A stretch of 64,000 bases of DNA from positions 496,001 through 560,000 of the forward strand of contig JAAQVN010000001.1 of NCBI GenBank assembly GCA_011754535.1. Reading direction: 5' to 3'. The position numbers and the translations under genes were made by a program. The notes beneath the pieces were generated by a model. It saw only the letters and a list, made by a program, of their open reading frames with translations. It did no database searches and was not told the DNA's origin. This DNA is from Enterobacter asburiae. Its GTDB lineage: Bacteria > Pseudomonadota > Gammaproteobacteria > Enterobacterales > Enterobacteriaceae. This document shows positions 38,791 to 47,603 of this stretch, in pieces (position 1 is the stretch's first letter; each line of letters starts with the position of its first letter).

Positions 38791-39341
38791 GCCAGCAGCT
38801 TATGCAGCAGGTCGACAACCTGCTGCACCTCTTCCTGGGTTAACGCCCCGTCTTTCACCCACTGTACGCGACCGTTCTTGTTCAGCACGACAATCGCAGA
38901 GCTCTCTTCCTCCAGTTGCCAGGCCTTACGGGTTACGCCGTTGCTGTCGACGATAAACTGCGACCACGGATAGAGCTTTTTATTGCTCTCAAGGCTCGAG
39001 CGCACAAACATCCCGGAGCCCGGAATAGCGTCATCGGTGTTCACGATCGTGGTGGTCTGGTAGCGGTCGTGAGGGAATTTTGCGGCCTTGATCGCTTCCA
39101 CCAGGTTGGCATTTTTCTCTTTTGCGGATGTACGACCGGCAATATGTTGTACAACTCTCACTTTGCCCGCGAGCTGCGCGCTATTCCAGGCTTTATAGCT
39201 AAACTTATCATTGTCGAGAATCAATTCTCCCCGGTCTGCAATGCCGACTGGCGGTACACGTTGTCCTTTTTCAATGTTGTGAGCGCAAGCCCACAGGGGC
39301 AGCAGCAGGCAGGCTGCTGCAAGGATGTTACGTAGGGTCAT
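38784..39341 (-). CDS. ytfJ: Periplasmic YtfJ-family protein
   Basis: A 185-residue protein with a signal peptide of about 20 residues ([10 protein letters not shown]) and a thioredoxin-like fold typical of the YtfJ family. Unlike true thioredoxins it has no CxxC. Function is not established. It is convergent with cysQ and overlaps it by seven bases. E. coli ytfI, which lies beside it in K-12, is absent here. Confidence 0.92.
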   Translation of the reverse strand: MTLRNILAAACLLLPLWACAHNIEKGQRVPPVGIADRGELILDNDKFSYKAWNSAQLAGKVRVVQHIAGRTSAKEKNANLVEAIKAAKFPHDRYQTTTIVNTDDAIPGSGMFVRSSLESNKKLYPWSQFIVDSNGVTRKAWQLEEESSAIVVLNKNGRVQWVKDGALTQEEVQQVVDLLHKLLAQ

Positions 39342-39665
39342 GGCGTTTCCTTATTGTTTGCAGGTGATCCGACCACTTGGTCATACGCTTTTAATCATAA
39401 GTGCGATCAATGTGGTTTTCCCGCAATCCCGATGCCAGTTTGCGGGCGAACGCACATATCCATGAAAAAACGACGGCTTATACTGCTCTCTATCACGCTT
39501 TGCAAAGATTATTCTGAATAATTGTAATCAAACGGTAAATAAACTTATGCACACTGGGTAACACCGTAGTTCTGGTCTATAGTCATTGGGCATCAAAATT
39601 TGCGCTCAGGACAGTCGGGCCGATTGTGGCACCGCAAGAGCGTATGATTCGCAGGAGATACAAGA
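39342..39665. other. ytfJ-ytfK divergent intergenic region
   Basis: A 324-base gap with no gene. It should carry promoters for both neighbours; I could not identify a clear operator. The ytfK Shine-Dalgarno is AGGAG at 39653-39657. Confidence 0.4.
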
Positions 39666-39872
39666 ATGAAAATTTTCCAACGCTACAACCCGCTTCAGGT
39701 GGCGAAGTACGTGAAGATCCTGTTCCGTGGACGGTTGTACATCAAGGATGTTGGCGCTTTTGAGTTTGATAAGGGCAAGATCCTTGTCCCAAAAGTGAAG
39801 GACAAACAGCACCTGTCTGTGATGTCCGAAGTCAACCGTCAGGTTATGCGTCTGCAAACTGAGATGGCTTAA
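39666..39872 (+). CDS. ytfK: SpoT-stimulating stress protein YtfK
   Basis: A 68-residue basic protein nearly identical to E. coli YtfK (starts [20 protein letters not shown]). In E. coli YtfK acts with SpoT to promote (p)ppGpp accumulation during phosphate or fatty-acid starvation. It is monocistronic, with a terminator directly downstream. Confidence 0.95.
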   Translation: MKIFQRYNPLQVAKYVKILFRGRLYIKDVGAFEFDKGKILVPKVKDKQHLSVMSEVNRQVMRLQTEMA

Positions 39873-39902
39873 CCAACGTGCTATGCAGTAAGTAGTTAGA
39901 AA

Positions 39903-39932
39903 AACGGCTCCCGATGGGAGCCGTTGATGTTT
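39903..39932. terminator. Terminator between ytfK and ytfL
   Basis: AACGGCTCCC (39903-39912) pairs with GGGAGCCGTT (39916-39925). A preceding A run allows function in the leftward direction for ytfL as well as rightward for ytfK. Confidence 0.8.
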
Positions 39933-39948
39933 GTGGGAGGCAGGAACG

Positions 39949-41286
39949 TTACGCCGACACTTTCTCTTCCGCGTCCGGCAGCTTCGGCACCAGCACGGTC
40001 GGCTTGTTGTCGATGCGCGTCACCAGTAACTGGTCGATGCGGTAGTTATCAATATCCACCACCTCAAACTTGTAGCCGGAGAACTTCACCGAGTCGGTAC
40101 GTTTCGGGATTTTACGCAGCATAAACATCATAAAGCCGCCGATGGTCTCGTAGTTGCCGGACTGCGGGAACTCGTCGATATCCAGCACGCGCATCACGTC
40201 TTCAATTGGTGTGCCGCCATCAATCAGCCATGAATTATCGTCACGCTGGACAATCTGCTCTTCCAGACCCTGGCCTACCAGGTCGCCCATCAGCGTGGTC
40301 ATCACGTCGTTCAGGGTGATAATGCCCACCACCAGCGCGTATTCGTTCATGATCACCGCGAAGTCTTCCCCGGCGGTTTTGAAACTTTCCAGCGCTTCTG
40401 AGAGCGTCAGGGTGTCCGGCACAATCAGGGTATTGCGGATCTGTACGCCGCTGTTAAGCGCGAGGCTCTGGTTTGCCAGCACGCGGTTCAGCAGGTCTTT
40501 AGAGTCGACATAACCGATGATGTGGTCGATATCTTCATTACAGACCAGGAACTTGGAGTGCGGATGCTGCGCCACTTTGTTCTTCAGGCTCTGCTCATCT
40601 TCATGTAAATCGAACCAGATAATGTTTTCACGGCCCGTCATGGAAGAGGGCACGGTACGGGATTCCAGTTCAAACACGTTCTCAATCAGCTCGTGTTCCT
40701 GCTTACGCAGCACCCCGGCCAGCGCGCCGGCTTCCACCACCGCATAAATATCGTCAGAGGTGATGTCGTCTTTACGCACCATCGGTAGCTTAAAGATGCG
40801 GAAAATCACGTTCGCCAGGCCGTTGAAGAACCACACCAGCGGACGAAACACGTACAGACAGAAGCGCATCGGGTTGATGATACGCAAAGCCACAGCTTCT
40901 GGCGCAATCATACCGATGCGTTTCGGGGTCAGGTCTGCAAAAAGGATGAACAGGCCGGTTACCAGCGAGAAGGAGAGAATAAAGCTCAGCTGTTCGGCAA
41001 GCTCAGCGGACATGTACTTCACAAAGAGGCTATAAAACGCCGGAGAAAACGCTGCATCCCCTACGATACCGCCGAGGATGGCGACTGCGTTCAGGCCAAT
41101 CTGCACCACGGTAAAGAACATACCGGGGTTTTCCTGCATTTTCAGGATGCGGGTGGCATTGATGTTGCCTTCATCGGCAAGCAGCTTAAGTTTGATTTTA
41201 CGGGACGCGGCCAGCGAGATCTCAGATATCGAGAAAAATGCACTGACGGCAATCAGACAAAGTATTACTAAAATACTGTTTAACAT
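39949..41286 (-). CDS. paeA: Polyamine exporter PaeA (YtfL)
   Basis: A 445-residue inner-membrane protein of the CNNM/CorC group. The N-terminal DUF21 membrane domain covers about residues 1-195, followed by two CBS domains (about 205-335) and a C-terminal CorC/HlyC transporter-associated domain (about 345-430, IDGGTPIEDVMRVLDIDEFP). In E. coli and Salmonella PaeA exports cadaverine and putrescine and supports survival in stationary phase. Its upstream region is where the effector cassette and the catabolic cluster have been added; in E. coli msrA follows directly. Confidence 0.94.
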   Translation of the reverse strand: MLNSILVILCLIAVSAFFSISEISLAASRKIKLKLLADEGNINATRILKMQENPGMFFTVVQIGLNAVAILGGIVGDAAFSPAFYSLFVKYMSAELAEQLSFILSFSLVTGLFILFADLTPKRIGMIAPEAVALRIINPMRFCLYVFRPLVWFFNGLANVIFRIFKLPMVRKDDITSDDIYAVVEAGALAGVLRKQEHELIENVFELESRTVPSSMTGRENIIWFDLHEDEQSLKNKVAQHPHSKFLVCNEDIDHIIGYVDSKDLLNRVLANQSLALNSGVQIRNTLIVPDTLTLSEALESFKTAGEDFAVIMNEYALVVGIITLNDVMTTLMGDLVGQGLEEQIVQRDDNSWLIDGGTPIEDVMRVLDIDEFPQSGNYETIGGFMMFMLRKIPKRTDSVKFSGYKFEVVDIDNYRIDQLLVTRIDNKPTVLVPKLPDAEEKVSA

Positions 41287-42045
41287 AGTTTATCCGGCTT
41301 CACGCCAGATCCTCAGAAGGGGAGTTGATACCATTTGTGTGAAAACACGTAGAACGTCAGCTCGTAGCGTTGAGCCGATTATTTCAGCGGTAGTATAGCG
41401 TAAAGAGATGTAAACCTGCCAGAGGTCACGTTTTTGGCACTTAAGTATCGATAAGTGTTGTACTTGGGATTTGATGAGAACCATTTTCATTTAAAGAGGG
41501 TTTTCATGCAATCTTTACCGGATCTTTATCCAATCTTTATACAGCGAAATGTGCATTTTTTTGGTCTGGACGGCTTCCTCTCAACGCTCTTTTATGTGGC
41601 TATGTAGCAGTGTCGATTAGTTGGAAAACTAATCCGAGTCAGTCTTAGGACCCAGGACAAAAAAGTGGCTTAGCGCCGAGCCGTAGAACTCTCTGAGTTT
41701 TTTATAAGGCACTTCCTGCTAATGGCGAATACGAAAAATGCTCCTAAGGGCCAGGGATAAGCCAACAATAGATCGTTAATGTCGATCATTAAGACCAACC
41801 GTGTGGAATCGGGGCTGCATGTGCCAGCCAGCGTATATGGTGCTCGATCAATCTCAATAACTGTTTGTACTGGCACGAGGTCGCGAAAGTAGCCATTTTT
41901 TAAGGGCAACTAAATGATATCTCAGTACTTTCTGTTTTATGTATTTGTGGCAAAAACGTGAGGTCAATAGCTCAACCTCTGTACAAAACCGCAATGTTAA
42001 TGTGAGAATTAGAGTCAAAAAAAAACAACACGAGTACAGGACGTT
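41287..42045. other. ytfL upstream region and left border of the effector cassette
   Basis: A 759-base gap. The first 160 bases should contain the ytfL promoter and the left copy of a 43-bp direct repeat (41397-41439). From about 41500 the sequence is AT-richer and holds only short frames without recognisable family. Confidence 0.45.
41397..41439 (+). repeat. Direct repeat flanking the effector cassette, left copy
   Basis: The 43 bases beginning AGCGTAAAGAGATGTAAACC and ending TTTTTGGCA are repeated at 44859-44900 with only two substitutions and one base missing. The copies enclose the PAAR effector genes. Confidence 0.85.
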
Positions 42046-42756
42046 ATGACCAAAAAGATTCATTTTTATGCACCTGGTACAAACGATTACATCAGCCCAA
42101 CTTTACTTTTTTCAGTTGCCCGGATGACAGTAAATGATGACGGGGTTCAGTGGTTAGAGACTCAGTGGGTTGGCGGTGGCGATGTTCAGGGGATGGCTCT
42201 TTACACTTCGATTGTTGATGCGGCAATTGCTGCTGAAGTACTGAATCAGGCAGAAACCCCGTCGGAATGGAAGGTTTACCCATTCTCTGATCTGAACATT
42301 ACAGAAATGATGATCAACACGAAAGCGCATAAGTCACATTATGGCATGATGCTTGTGTTTGGGTTCTCAATCGACGATTTCAGAAACCTAATACTGCAAT
42401 CTGATCTATACCGAACTCTGCAATTCCCTGAATCATTCCCTATCGGTGACGGCTTAGATCCCATCACAAACAAGGTAATCCTGAAATTCGATGAATCCCT
42501 GTTCGACGGGATGAATGGTTACTGGCATGAAGAGTTTCCCAGCTACTGTGAATCAATGGAGATCCTGAACTCTCAACCTCTCGATCTCATCAAAGAACAC
42601 GCTCGTAATGCTGTATCAACGGCACTTGTCACCGCAATACCGATGATCAGCCCTGCAACGCAATACTGTGTATCCACCTATTCCATCGAAAAGCAAATGT
42701 GGATCGTATCTTCTCTGGCAGTGAATGGTTCTAAACCTGCTAACAAACTTCATTAA
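42046..42756 (+). CDS. Uncharacterised protein before PAAR effector (possible adaptor)
   Basis: A 236-residue protein that I do not recognise. It has no signal peptide and no membrane helix. Notable parts are the start KIHFYAPGTNDYISPTLLF and a Trp/Met-containing core. Its stop is 10 bases before the effector start, so both are translated from one transcript. Genes placed just before PAAR effectors often encode loading chaperones or adaptors; this one does not resemble EagR (DUF1795) or DUF4123 proteins by eye. Function is inferred from position only. Confidence 0.65.
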   Translation: MTKKIHFYAPGTNDYISPTLLFSVARMTVNDDGVQWLETQWVGGGDVQGMALYTSIVDAAIAAEVLNQAETPSEWKVYPFSDLNITEMMINTKAHKSHYGMMLVFGFSIDDFRNLILQSDLYRTLQFPESFPIGDGLDPITNKVILKFDESLFDGMNGYWHEEFPSYCESMEILNSQPLDLIKEHARNAVSTALVTAIPMISPATQYCVSTYSIEKQMWIVSSLAVNGSKPANKLH

Positions 42757-42766
42757 GGATGATTCT

Positions 42767-44176
42767 ATGGCTACTGGTCATTTTCTGAGGATTGGCGACA
42801 AGACAACGTGCGGCGGTAGTATTCTTTCAGGTTCCCCAAATCACAGCTTTGGAGGGATTGCAACCGCGAGAAATGGCGATTCTGTCTCTTGTGGTAAAGA
42901 TGGCAAGGTATACCATATCGCAGGTGGTATCCCCACTTACTCGATTCATGGAGTTGCCGCAGCAGGTACTTTGCATAGCCGTAGTACATGCCCCTGTAAC
43001 GCAAGTTTCATTTCGTCATTCCCAAATGCTTCCTATTGGGTCGAGGAAAAGAAAGCAGTTAAGGCTATCCCTGTAGTTACTGCTGCCCCTTTAGCTGTTC
43101 CTGTACCAACAAAAGCGGAAGAACCCGTACAGCACGCCCAGACAGCTAAAAAACCACATAAGGAAGAAACTAAACGTGAACCAGTAGATGCTGGCTTTTG
43201 TGTACTTCCTTACGGTGCTGAAACTGGAGCCTATGAAAGCTATCTGTTCGAAAGTGAACCGCCAGCAGGAACACGCGAACTTTACCGTTCACTTAATGGA
43301 GAAGGTAAGGAATACAAAGCTGGTTCTATCCTACTTGTTGTTGATCCAGAAAAACAGGACAGTGATCAGATCGCACATATGCAGGTCGCTAAACAACGTA
43401 TTGATACAGCATTAGAACCGCTTACGCATAAAGAGGCTAACTTCTTACACGATCACTATGCAACAATAGCTAACTTTAGCAACATCGCCGATAAAGGAAT
43501 AGGGCTTGCTGCTGAACCTGTTGGGAAGTATTTCGAAAATATAGAGAAAATCCTGAAAGAAATTCAGGAAACGTACAAGAATACATACATGACAAGAGGG
43601 GCTTTGATTGGTGAACAGTTCTATGTAAGACGTGCTCAACTATTCAAGGAACTTGATCATGTACTTAAAGTCGGCTTCCTTAATAAAGGTATGAAACTTG
43701 GTGAGTACAACAACTTAAAAAGTGCTCTTGGTTTATCAACTAAATCGATAACTCATAAATGGAATGAAACGGGAATAAGTGATATTGATGGCTACGCTAC
43801 ACATATAGAGCGAGCGGCAAAATATGTAGCAGCTATGCGATATGTTGGTTATGTCGGGATCGGCTTTAGTGCTTTGCATTCTATCAATGAAATAAATGAG
43901 GCTTGTTCTGTTGGTCGTGAAAGCGAATGTACTAAAAAGAAATACACGGAAATAGGTAGCTTTGTAGGGGGGCTTGCTGGTAGTTATGCTGGCGGTGCTA
44001 CTGGTGTTGGCCTCTGCTCTGTCATTTTGGGGGCTTTAATAATAGAAGTTGCCGGAGCAGGTGCATTAGCTTGTGGTGTAATTCTTGGTACTGGTGGGGG
44101 GTATGTAGGCGGAGAGTATCTCTCAGACAAAGGCGAAGAATATGGTGAAATAATTTATAACACAGTAGGAAAATGA
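42767..44176 (+). CDS. PAAR-domain type VI secretion effector with membrane-active C-terminus
   Basis: A 469-residue protein. Residues 1-90 form a PAAR tip domain (starts MATGHFLRIGDKTTCGGSIL, with repeated G-x-G turns and SIHGVAAAGT). A lysine/proline-rich linker follows (about 105-140), then a helical middle. The C-terminus (about 365-455) is glycine-rich and hydrophobic, with several possible membrane hairpins. PAAR proteins sharpen the type VI spike and carry toxins. The hydrophobic end and the membrane-protein neighbour suggest a pore former. The ATG at 42767 with AAGGAT six bases upstream is preferred over 42725. No other type VI genes are in the window, so it is an orphan cassette. Confidence 0.8.
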   Translation: MATGHFLRIGDKTTCGGSILSGSPNHSFGGIATARNGDSVSCGKDGKVYHIAGGIPTYSIHGVAAAGTLHSRSTCPCNASFISSFPNASYWVEEKKAVKAIPVVTAAPLAVPVPTKAEEPVQHAQTAKKPHKEETKREPVDAGFCVLPYGAETGAYESYLFESEPPAGTRELYRSLNGEGKEYKAGSILLVVDPEKQDSDQIAHMQVAKQRIDTALEPLTHKEANFLHDHYATIANFSNIADKGIGLAAEPVGKYFENIEKILKEIQETYKNTYMTRGALIGEQFYVRRAQLFKELDHVLKVGFLNKGMKLGEYNNLKSALGLSTKSITHKWNETGISDIDGYATHIERAAKYVAAMRYVGYVGIGFSALHSINEINEACSVGRESECTKKKYTEIGSFVGGLAGSYAGGATGVGLCSVILGALIIEVAGAGALACGVILGTGGGYVGGEYLSDKGEEYGEIIYNTVGK

Positions 44177-44556
44177 TGAAAATTGTATCTGCTATCATAT
44201 TCATATTGTTTGTTTTATCGACAATTGTAGCATGTGCATATTCGGTGACGAAGAATAAACAACATCTTTTATTGTGCGATCTTTTTAAAGAACGATTTGG
44301 ATACGTACCCGCAGGTATAATCCTTGCACAAGCAGGGGGGATATTCTTAGCTTTTCAAAAAGATATGTACTTCATCTTCCCATTTGCTTTTAAAAAGGGA
44401 AGTTTTCCTGTGAGGAATATGAACCCCGAACATTATGATTTCATCAAAAATTTACCTGGCGAGGAAGTATCGTGGCTAAAAATTAAGTTCACTTTATTCT
44501 TAATAATGATTGTTCTGTTTTGTACAACCATCATAACATCTTACTTATTACTCTAA
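44173..44556 (+). CDS. Small membrane protein, likely immunity to the PAAR effector
   Basis: A 127-residue protein with hydrophobic helices at about residues 3-22 and 105-126 and a region of about 80 residues between them. It overlaps the effector stop (ATGATGA junction), the typical position of an immunity gene. An inner-membrane location fits protection against a pore-forming toxin. No family was recognised. Confidence 0.7.
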   Translation: MMKIVSAIIFILFVLSTIVACAYSVTKNKQHLLLCDLFKERFGYVPAGIILAQAGGIFLAFQKDMYFIFPFAFKKGSFPVRNMNPEHYDFIKNLPGEEVSWLKIKFTLFLIMIVLFCTTIITSYLLL

Positions 44557-44567
44557 GTCTTTTTTAT

Positions 44568-44592
44568 AAAGCCGCTAAAGCGGCTTTTCTTG
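44568..44592 (+). terminator. Terminator of the effector cassette
   Basis: AAAGCCGCT (44568-44576) pairs with AGCGGCTTT (44579-44587), followed by T-rich bases. It lies 12 bases after the immunity gene. Confidence 0.8.
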
Positions 44593-44942
44593 TACGTGAA
44601 TACAAAGCGATTAGGTTACTGGTTTTTAGAGCACAAAATAATCAAATCTCAGTCCTCCCGATTTTGGCAAAAAACCTTAAGTAATCTTTTAATCAGGAAA
44701 AAGTACAGTTTGTTTTTTTCCACCTGATTTAAAATCTCGTTCACCTGATCAGCTTCTACCCCGCCGACAAAATGCCGTGTAATCAGATCTCAGTACTGAA
44801 CTTTCCACTAACCCTGTATTGACTGAAAAATGATCGATCAAGAATCTCATTTAGGTAGAGCGTAAAGAGATGTAAATCTGCCAGAGGTCACATTTTGGCA
44901 TAAAAACAGACCGGACAGCGGGGTGCTGCCCGGTACGCGAGG
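44593..44942. other. Right border of the effector cassette
   Basis: About 350 bases without a gene. It contains the right copy of the flanking repeat at 44859-44900 and abuts the end of the transporter gene. Confidence 0.45.
44859..44900 (+). repeat. Direct repeat flanking the effector cassette, right copy
   Basis: AGCGTAAAGAGATGTAAATC to TTTTGGCA, matching 41397-41439. The left copy lies in the ytfL upstream region, so this one probably marks the far side of an insertion or duplication. Confidence 0.85.
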
Positions 44943-46490
44943 TTATTTCACGGGAGATAAGCTGGCGCTTCCCACCGTCCGTCGTGTGGCATCGCCTCCC
45001 CACACCTGGTCATACTCATAACCCGTCAACTGCTTGATTATCAGGCGGGTTCTGGCGTCGCAGTCGCGGTAATCTCCGCCCAATTTCCGGCGGGCAATCT
45101 CCTTGAGCAGCAGCTTATGCGTCTCGCGGGTGAGCTTAAATTTGTAGGTGGTAAAGAAGCTCACCGCCAGAAGGGCTGCCGTTGCGAAGATCATCAGGCC
45201 GATAATTGCCTCCAGCGCGCTTTCTGGCTGTGCGCCGCTGCCCTTCACGAAGCCGGACTCCTGCAGCACAAGGCCAATAATCATGATGGCAATTGCCACG
45301 GTGCTTTTGCGGGTCAGAACCATCACGCCGGCAAAAATCCCTTCGCGGCGCTGCTGCGTCACCATCTCGTCGATATCCGGAATAAAGCTGTAGATGTTCC
45401 ACGGAATATAGTAGAGGCCAGAGCGGGAAGCGCCCAGCAGGATAAAGACCGCCGAGAACAGCAGCGTCGGCACCTGCGTTTTGGTGAGGTAGACCGTAAA
45501 CAGGAATACCAGCACGCAGAAGATACAGCCGTAGGAGAGGCGCAGAGCGGCTGAAGGGGTAACATTCAGCCGGTTCAGCAGTAGCATAAACCCGTACGTG
45601 CCGGGTACCGAGGCGAAGGCCGCAATGCTCAACCAGCCGGATACCGCAGCCGCATCCTGGCTCAGACAGTACACGACGTAATAAGTAAACACCGAACCGA
45701 ATACGTCCATCGCCGTAAACGAAAAGATATAAATAATAATATGCAGGCGGAACGCGCGAATGCGGAATGAGGAAAAGAGATCCAGTACCAGATATTTCAG
45801 GTGATTAAGTATTCCGCTGCTGCGCTGGTTATCCACCTTAAAATCGGATTCCTGCTGCACATCTTTGGCTTCCCAGGTGGTGTACCAGGTAATAAATACC
45901 GCGATGCAAAATACGCAGGAAAATATCAGCCCGGTGAGGGTATAGGTAAACGGATTATCTTTCCCCGTGAACTGCATGATCACGCCCGGGACGGAAACCG
46001 CAAGGAAACCACCCAGTTGGGAGCAGATCATACGCACGCCGGAGAGGCGGCTACGCTCTTCATAGCGGTTTGTCATTTCCGCCGCCAGCGTCTCCCAGGG
46101 CACCAGCACCATCGCCGACAGCAATTCGATCGAGAGATAGGTTCCCAGGTAATACCAGTAGCCCATATCCGTCAGCCACAGCAGGGCATACAAAAACATT
46201 AATGGGGAGCTGAGTAATAAAAAGAAGCGGCGACGGCCAAATTTACGGCCGAGCCAGGTATTGCCGAAATTATCGGTGATATAGCCCATAATCGGGCTTA
46301 AGAGTGCATCAATGACGCGGGCAATCGCGAATATCGAACCCGCTTCAATAACCGAGAGTCCGCAATAGGTGGTGTAAAAAAATAGCAGCCAGGTGCCGAT
46401 AATGGCGAAAGCGCCTCCGCCAAACAGATCGGTTACGCCGTAGCCAAGCGCTACGCCATAACCAACTCTACGTTCAGTTGGTTTGACCAT
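44943..46490 (-). CDS. GPH/MFS-type sugar:cation symporter
   Basis: A 515-residue membrane carrier with about twelve helices. It has the glycoside-pentoside-hexuronide family look: YGVTDLFGGGAFAIIGTWLLFFYTTYCGLS at the start (written as family pattern, positions 15-45), an R-K-F-G-R-R-R loop, and IMGYITDNFG. Such carriers import glycosides, uronides or oligosaccharides with Na+ or H+. It is the last gene of a leftward cluster of Gfo/Idh/MocA dehydrogenases, 78 bases after the preceding one, so it probably imports their substrate. Confidence 0.85.
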   Translation of the reverse strand: MVKPTERRVGYGVALGYGVTDLFGGGAFAIIGTWLLFFYTTYCGLSVIEAGSIFAIARVIDALLSPIMGYITDNFGNTWLGRKFGRRRFFLLLSSPLMFLYALLWLTDMGYWYYLGTYLSIELLSAMVLVPWETLAAEMTNRYEERSRLSGVRMICSQLGGFLAVSVPGVIMQFTGKDNPFTYTLTGLIFSCVFCIAVFITWYTTWEAKDVQQESDFKVDNQRSSGILNHLKYLVLDLFSSFRIRAFRLHIIIYIFSFTAMDVFGSVFTYYVVYCLSQDAAAVSGWLSIAAFASVPGTYGFMLLLNRLNVTPSAALRLSYGCIFCVLVFLFTVYLTKTQVPTLLFSAVFILLGASRSGLYYIPWNIYSFIPDIDEMVTQQRREGIFAGVMVLTRKSTVAIAIMIIGLVLQESGFVKGSGAQPESALEAIIGLMIFATAALLAVSFFTTYKFKLTRETHKLLLKEIARRKLGGDYRDCDARTRLIIKQLTGYEYDQVWGGDATRRTVGSASLSPVK

Positions 46491-46568
46491 AATAATATCC
46501 AGTGTAGGGTAATGATTAACCTGTTTTCAGGTCGTATTTTTATTTACTGCTGGACGACACATTACGTT

Positions 46569-47591
46569 CTAATTATTGATATCTATCCATTGTCTCAATT
46601 GAGATGAGCGATAAAGGGCCTCCACAAGCGCGAGTGATTTTCCGGCAGAATGGATATCGGTGTAGTCCGTTTCTCCCGAGTGATTAATGGCGTGATAAAA
46701 ACGGCGGATCGCCTGCTGATGTCCCAGCCCCCAGTAGCTTTTGACCGAGCCGTCAGGGGAGTCATCGCTCACCAGCCTGCGACGCTCGCCGGGGGTGATG
46801 CGCCAGAGCACGTTGTCATTCAATAACAGCGAACCCCGTTCGCAGTGGATTTCCAGCCAGAGAGGGGAATCCACGGTATTGCAGTTGCTGGCATAAAACA
46901 GGCCGCGCGCGCCGTTGGCAAAGTGCAGCGTCGCCATTGCGCTGTCTTCCCCTTCGGTGACGTCCGCCAGTTCACCGCTATCCACCACGCCTTTCAAACG
47001 CGTCACGCCGCCGGTGAACCACTGCATCAGGTCAAGGGTATGGATCGCCTGGTTGATCAGCAGGCTGCCGCCTTCCGTTGCCAGCCGTCCACGCCACGGG
47101 CTTTCGGTGTAATACGCCCCCGAGCGTGACCACGTCAGCACCGCTTTCATACTGAGCATCTTCCCCAGTTCGCCATCGTTCAGCGCCTGACGGATGCGCA
47201 GGCTGGTGGGGTTGAGCCGGTTCTGATAGCAAACGCCAAGCAGGCCTGGAGCCTGCTCAACGGCGCGGGCGATATCGTCGAGCTCGCTGCTGTTCATCCC
47301 TACCGGTTTTTCGCAGAACACATGCTTCCCGGCAGAGAGTGCATCCAGGATCATACGTTTATGTTCGAAATGCGGCGTGCAGATATGGACCACGTCGATG
47401 GCATCATTCCGCAGCATTTCCCGGTAATCCTGATAAAAACGGCACTGGTAATCCATCGCCAGCTTCAGTCCTTTGACGCTGTCGATGTCTACCAGCGCGC
47501 GCAGCGCGACGTTGGGGATCTGGCGTAAGGCGTTCACATGGCAGCCGTGAATCGCGCCGGCGCCGATAACCGCCGTGTTCAGGATCGTCAT
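46569..47591 (-). CDS. Gfo/Idh/MocA-family oxidoreductase (fourth in cluster)
   Basis: A 340-residue NAD(P)-dependent dehydrogenase with the Rossmann start AVIGAGAIHGCHVNAL, the catalytic-lysine motif CEKPVGM and the C-terminal GFO_IDH_MocA sheet (GGSLLINQAIHTLDLMQWF). Substrates in this superfamily are sugars, inositols and glycosides; this one is unknown. It follows the third dehydrogenase after 12 bases. Confidence 0.88.
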   Translation of the reverse strand: MTILNTAVIGAGAIHGCHVNALRQIPNVALRALVDIDSVKGLKLAMDYQCRFYQDYREMLRNDAIDVVHICTPHFEHKRMILDALSAGKHVFCEKPVGMNSSELDDIARAVEQAPGLLGVCYQNRLNPTSLRIRQALNDGELGKMLSMKAVLTWSRSGAYYTESPWRGRLATEGGSLLINQAIHTLDLMQWFTGGVTRLKGVVDSGELADVTEGEDSAMATLHFANGARGLFYASNCNTVDSPLWLEIHCERGSLLLNDNVLWRITPGERRRLVSDDSPDGSVKSYWGLGHQQAIRRFYHAINHSGETDYTDIHSAGKSLALVEALYRSSQLRQWIDINN

Positions 47592-47603
47592 CGTTACCTC
47601 CCG

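Noticed and set aside
41670..41909. 79-codon leftward frame before the effector cassette
   Set aside because: It contains a hydrophobic stretch but no Shine-Dalgarno, no recognised family and no partner; not strong enough to call.
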